A stretch of 64,000 nucleotides of DNA, from the NCBI RefSeq assembly GCF_024207115.1, contig NZ_CP100128.1, forward strand, positions 1,612,001 to 1,676,000, in the 5' to 3' direction. This document shows, piece by piece, positions 60,678-64,000 of this stretch (the stretch's first letter is position 1; each line of letters starts with the position of its first letter). The notes under the pieces were generated by a model. The model did not search any database. It saw only the letters and a program-made list of their open reading frames with translations, and was not told the origin of the DNA. Source of the stretch: Chromobacterium sp. IIBBL 290-4. GTDB lineage: Bacteria; Pseudomonadota; Gammaproteobacteria; Burkholderiales; Chromobacteriaceae. Both the position numbers and the translations under genes were made by a program.

Positions 60678-62552
60678 ATGACGGTTTTGGCCACGCTGCG
60701 CCAGCAATTCAACGCGCTCAACCACGCGTATCTGCAAGTTCATAAAGCTAAGGAAGACCTGTTCTGGGACACCTATATGGCGGTGTCGGACGACGACGCC
60801 GGCTTCGCCCGCGCCGAGGGGGCCTTCAAGGATTTCATCTCCAGCCCGGAGCGGCTGGCTCAGGCCAAGGCCGCCGTCGCCCAGCTGGAGGCCTTGCCGG
60901 CCGAGGCCGAGCGCGACGCGCTGCTGCACGGCTTCAAGGGCTGGCTGGCGCTGTTTGAGAGCAACATCATTGAAAGCGATGCCGCGCGCCAGCTGATGAC
61001 CGAGCTGGTGGAGCTGGAGTCCGAGCTGTTCGCCAAGCGCCGCGCTTACAAGATGCACCACCTCAACGAGGCCGGCGAGCGCGAAGAGGCGACGCTGAGC
61101 ATGCTCAGCACCAATCTGGGCACCAACCGGAACGAGGCGGCGCGCAAGAGCTCGCTGGACGCCTATCTGGGGCTGGAGCGCTGGGCGCTGGACAACGGCT
61201 TCCTCGCCATCGTGAACAAGCGCAACGCGCTGGCGCGCAGCCTGGGTTACGCCGACTACTTCGAGTACAAGGTCAAGAAGAACGAGCAGATGACGCCGGA
61301 TCAGCTGTTCGCCATCCTGGACGATTTCGAGGCGCGCACCCGCGACGCCAACCAGCGCGCGCTGGACGAACTGCAGGCCAAGCACGGCGCGGACGCGCTG
61401 TTGGGCCACAATCTGCGCTTCCACATGAGCGGCGACGTGACCCGCCAGATGGACCCGTATCTGCCGTTCGCCAAGGCGGTGGAGCGCTGGGTGCTGAGCT
61501 TCCGCCGTCTGGGCATCCAGTATCGCGGCGCCACCATGCAGCTGGATCTGGTGGAGCGCGAGGGCAAGTATCAAAACGGTTTCTGCCACGGCCCGATCCC
61601 GGCCTTCTTCGACGGCGCCCAATGGGTGCCGGGCCAGATCAACTTCACCGCCGAGGCCAAGCCGGACCAGGTCGGCAGCGGCGCGCGCGCCATCAACACG
61701 CTGTTCCACGAAGGCGGCCACGCCGCGCATTTCGCCAACGTGACGCAGAACTCGCCGTGCTTCTCGCAAGAGTTCGCCCCCACGTCGATGGCCTATGCCG
61801 AAACCCAGAGCATGTTCTGCGACAGCCTGCTGGAAGATGCCGACTGGCTGAAGCGCTATGCGCGCAACAGCAAGGGCGAGGTCATTCCGGATGAGCTGAT
61901 CTGCGCCCGCATCGAGGCGACGCAGCCCTTCGCCGCCTATGCCGAGCGCTCCATCGCCGTGGTGGCTTATTTCGAGCGCGCGCTGTACGCGCTGCCGGAA
62001 AATGAGCTCTCCGCCGAGCGCGTGCTGCAACTGGCCCGCGCCAGCGAGAAGCGCATCCTGGGCGTGGATGTCAGCCCGCGCCCGCTGTTGGCCATTCCGC
62101 ATCTGTTGAATCAGGAATCGGCCGCCGCTTATCACGGCTACCTGCTGGCCAATATGGCGGTGTATCAGACCCGCGCCTACTTCATCGGTAAGTTCGGCTA
62201 TCTGACCGACAACCCGGCCATCGGCCCGCTGCTGGCCGAGCACTACTGGGGCCCGGGCAACAGCATCAACCACAACGCCACCTTGGTGCGCCTGACCGGC
62301 GAGCCGTTCAACGCGCGTTATCTGGCGGACAGCTGCAACCAGAGCGCGGCGCAAGCTTGGACCGAGGCGCAAAAGCTGATCGCCGAATCCGCCGCCCGCG
62401 ACTATCCGGCGCAGTATCCGGATACGCTCGCCGCGCATATCCGCCTGGTGCACGGCGCGGAGCTGATCGCCGACAACACCGCCGGCGACGCGGCGATGTT
62501 CGACCGTTTCGAAAGCTGGGTGGCCAGCCATTACCCGGCCAGCGTGCATTGA
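60678..62552 (+). CDS. M3-family metallopeptidase (oligoendopeptidase F-like)
   Basis: A 624-residue cytosolic zinc peptidase. The zinc motif HEGGH is at 344-348 (FHEGGHAAHF) with the third ligand Glu at about 375 (MAYAETQSMF). The length and the mainly helical N-terminal half fit M3B oligoendopeptidases, which cut short peptides, often as part of peptide recycling. There is no signal peptide. The ATG at 60678 follows CAGGAGAGAGAAAG and is preferred to upstream ATGs. A terminator lies 20 bp after the stop. Confidence 0.9.
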   Translation: MTVLATLRQQFNALNHAYLQVHKAKEDLFWDTYMAVSDDDAGFARAEGAFKDFISSPERLAQAKAAVAQLEALPAEAERDALLHGFKGWLALFESNIIESDAARQLMTELVELESELFAKRRAYKMHHLNEAGEREEATLSMLSTNLGTNRNEAARKSSLDAYLGLERWALDNGFLAIVNKRNALARSLGYADYFEYKVKKNEQMTPDQLFAILDDFEARTRDANQRALDELQAKHGADALLGHNLRFHMSGDVTRQMDPYLPFAKAVERWVLSFRRLGIQYRGATMQLDLVEREGKYQNGFCHGPIPAFFDGAQWVPGQINFTAEAKPDQVGSGARAINTLFHEGGHAAHFANVTQNSPCFSQEFAPTSMAYAETQSMFCDSLLEDADWLKRYARNSKGEVIPDELICARIEATQPFAAYAERSIAVVAYFERALYALPENELSAERVLQLARASEKRILGVDVSPRPLLAIPHLLNQESAAAYHGYLLANMAVYQTRAYFIGKFGYLTDNPAIGPLLAEHYWGPGNSINHNATLVRLTGEPFNARYLADSCNQSAAQAWTEAQKLIAESAARDYPAQYPDTLAAHIRLVHGAELIADNTAGDAAMFDRFESWVASHYPASVH

Positions 62553-62572
62553 GCTGGAGCGGCAACTCAAAC

Positions 62573-62602
62573 AAACGGCCGGGAGATATCCTGGCCGTTT
62601 TT
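62573..62602 (+). terminator. Intrinsic terminator after the M3 peptidase gene
   Basis: 8-bp stem AAACGGCC/GGCCGTTT, extended by near-complementary bases in the loop, followed by TTTTT. It lies between the peptidase gene and the convergent GST gene. Confidence 0.75.
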
Positions 62603-62609
62603 GTTGGGC

Positions 62610-63230
62610 CTATCCTTCCACTGGCGCGCTGTTTTCTTCGGCTTGCAGCGCCGCTTGCACAGCGGGGCGAGCCGCCACCCGGTGGAAGAAGGCCTGCAGC
62701 GCGGGCCAACAAGCCAGATCGATATGGAAGCGCGGCAGCCAGCCCAGGATAGAGAACAGATAGGCGTCCGCCACGCCGAAGCCGGACGGCAGCAAGTAAT
62801 CCTGCTTGTCCAAGCGGCTTTCCAGCCAATCCAATCGCTGAAACAGCTTGTCGCGGAAGATCTGCAGCGCCGCTTCCGGCAGATCGGAGCGAAACAGCGG
62901 CGCGCTGCCGCCGTGCAGTTCGGCGGTGATGAAGTTGAGCATCTCCTGCAGCCGCACCCGCTGCCAGCTACCGTTCGCCGGGGCCAGGCCGGCTTCGGGC
63001 TGCAAATCCGCCAGGTATTGCAGGATGGCCGGGCCTTCGGTCAGCGCCTCGCCATTGTCCAGCGTCAGCGCGGTGACGTAGCCCTTGGGGTTGATGTCGA
63101 GAAAACTGCCGCCCTCGGCGGTGCGCTTGGTCTGGTTGTTCACCCGGATCAATTCAAAAGGCAGGCCGAGTTCGCGCAGGATGATATGCGGAGCCAGCGA
63201 GCAGGCCATGGGGGCGAAATACAGTTTCAT
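62610..63230 (-). CDS. Glutathione S-transferase family protein
   Basis: A 206-residue GST paralogous in outline to the one at 11439. MKLYFAPMACSLAPHIILRE carries the Cys 10 of beta-class enzymes, and NPKGYVTALTLDNGEALTEG the glutathione-binding segment. The C-terminal helical domain contains PSGFGVADAYLFSILGWLPR. The ATG at 63230 is chosen because it starts the first strand. It is divergent from a LysR gene (164-bp gap), which probably regulates it. Confidence 0.9.
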   Translation of the reverse strand: MKLYFAPMACSLAPHIILRELGLPFELIRVNNQTKRTAEGGSFLDINPKGYVTALTLDNGEALTEGPAILQYLADLQPEAGLAPANGSWQRVRLQEMLNFITAELHGGSAPLFRSDLPEAALQIFRDKLFQRLDWLESRLDKQDYLLPSGFGVADAYLFSILGWLPRFHIDLACWPALQAFFHRVAARPAVQAALQAEENSAPVEG

Positions 63231-63394
63231 CTTGCTATCCTTGTTCTGGTTTTGCCGACGGAGGCGGTGAGGACAGCATCTCTCTAGCCGCCATGGTTGG
63301 TAAAACAAGGATTTCAGCCGCGTGCCATCAGCTGAGCTAATGTAATGACAAAGCGGTAAAATGACGAGTCTCCATTTTTGAAACGCGCGCAATC

Positions 63395-64000
63395 ATGATG
63401 AATTTGCTGCATTGGCGCCTGCTGCTGGCGGTGGAAGAGTGCGGCACGGTGACGGCCGCCGCCGAACGCCAGGGCATGACGCAATCCGGCGCCAGCCAAG
63501 CCATACGGCAGATGGAGGAGGCGCTGGGCATTGTCTTGTTTGTGCGCGATCGGCGGCAAACCTTGCCCACTGCCTTGGGCCAACAGGTGTTGCGCAAGGC
63601 CAGGGCGATGCTGGCCGAGCTGGACGGCATCCGCTCGCTGGCGGACGAGGGGCGCGGCTTGCTGTCCGGCCGCGTCACGGTGGCGGGTTTTCCTTCCTTG
63701 TTTGCGCGCTTATTGGCTCGCAAGCTGGATCAGTTCCGCTTGCGGCATCCGGGCCTGGAAGTATTGTGGCTGGACGGCAGCGATGAGGAGATCGAGCACT
63801 GGCTGGCCTGCGGGCAGGTGGATATCGGCGTGGTGCTGAACCCTGCCGCCGCTAGGCCGACCCAGCAGCTGGGCGAGGACACCTGGCTGGCGGTATTGCC
63901 CAATAGCCATCGCCTGGCCCGCCGCCACGCGGGCCAGCCCGTCTACGCGCATGAGTTGGCCAATGAGCCTTTCATCGTGGCGACCGGCGGTTGCCGGCTG
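63395..64000 (+). CDS. LysR-family transcriptional regulator (3' end outside window)
   Basis: The first 202 residues of a LysR protein; the frame is open to the window end. The N-terminal helix-turn-helix is LLLAVEECGTVTAAAERQGM followed by TQSGASQAIRQMEEALGIVL; the effector-binding domain begins near residue 90 (GRVTVAGFPSLFARLLARKL). ATGs at 63395 and 63398 are adjacent, either may be used. It is divergent from the GST gene and is its likely regulator. Confidence 0.88.
   Translation, partial: MMNLLHWRLLLAVEECGTVTAAAERQGMTQSGASQAIRQMEEALGIVLFVRDRRQTLPTALGQQVLRKARAMLAELDGIRSLADEGRGLLSGRVTVAGFPSLFARLLARKLDQFRLRHPGLEVLWLDGSDEEIEHWLACGQVDIGVVLNPAAARPTQQLGEDTWLAVLPNSHRLARRHAGQPVYAHELANEPFIVATGGCRL

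Noticed and set aside
1..64000. tRNA, rRNA, IS elements, phage or integration sites
   Set aside because: No cloverleaf, rRNA-like stretch, transposase, integrase or flanking direct repeats were seen while reading both strands; a tool search could still find a weak ncRNA.

Overview
The window looks like chromosomal DNA of a GC-rich betaproteobacterium, most likely Chromobacterium or a close relative in Chromobacteriaceae/Neisseriales. This rests on base composition, the style of the gene set (fused indolepyruvate ferredoxin oxidoreductase, PhaC-like DUF3141 protein, RarD, paired GSTs) and a complete Lap-type adhesin locus; no rRNA or marker gene fixes the species. No tRNA, rRNA, insertion sequence, phage or CRISPR array was seen.

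Layout. 0-5.8 kb: end of a phosphodiesterase gene, an AraC regulator, and a tightly packed run of small housekeeping/accessory genes (VOC, membrane protein, NUDIX, ABM monooxygenase-like, DinB, P-loop kinase, YkgJ, YdcZ). 5.9-7.7 kb: four small exported proteins on the minus strand, including a Spy/CpxP-type chaperone. 7.9-14.1 kb: PhaC-like DUF3141 protein, VF530, DUF4337, GST and CpdB. 14.2-21.2 kb: two divergent gene sets separated by 56 bp. Minus strand: DUF350, SPFH/SHOCT, DUF4178, a tiny membrane peptide and speD. Plus strand: membrane-bound speE, a Tat-lipoprotein flavin oxidoreductase and a MazG-like enzyme. This is the best candidate for a little-described system, linking aminopropyl polyamine synthesis to membrane-scaffold proteins. 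21.2-31.2 kb: Sir2 deacetylase, MscS channel, solute-binding protein, SDR/LysR pair, lipoproteins, the indolepyruvate oxidoreductase and RarD.

31.2-58.3 kb is one functional block for cell-surface adhesion: LuxR-type regulator, LapC, LapB and LapE (type I secretion), LapG (periplasmic protease), LapD (degenerate GGDEF/EAL c-di-GMP receptor) and a giant RTX/VCBS adhesin. The adhesin has an N-terminal retention module with an Ala-Ala-Ala-Gly LapG-type site, 36 nearly identical 106-residue repeats and C-terminal RTX motifs. By family knowledge, LapBCE exports the adhesin, the retention module holds it in LapE, and LapG releases it when LapD is not bound to c-di-GMP. The adhesin frame is broken by one missing base inside the repeats, at about 50157. 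The repeat variants show that about 11 units occur twice, 4,769 bp apart, and removing one copy would restore the frame, so misassembly or a recent recombination event is possible.

58.5-64 kb: small membrane protein, double-GNAT protein, M3 peptidase, a second GST and the start of a LysR gene. Two parS-like palindromes (20797-20812 and, inside the adhesin gene, 43253-43268) suggest the window lies in the origin-proximal part of the chromosome.
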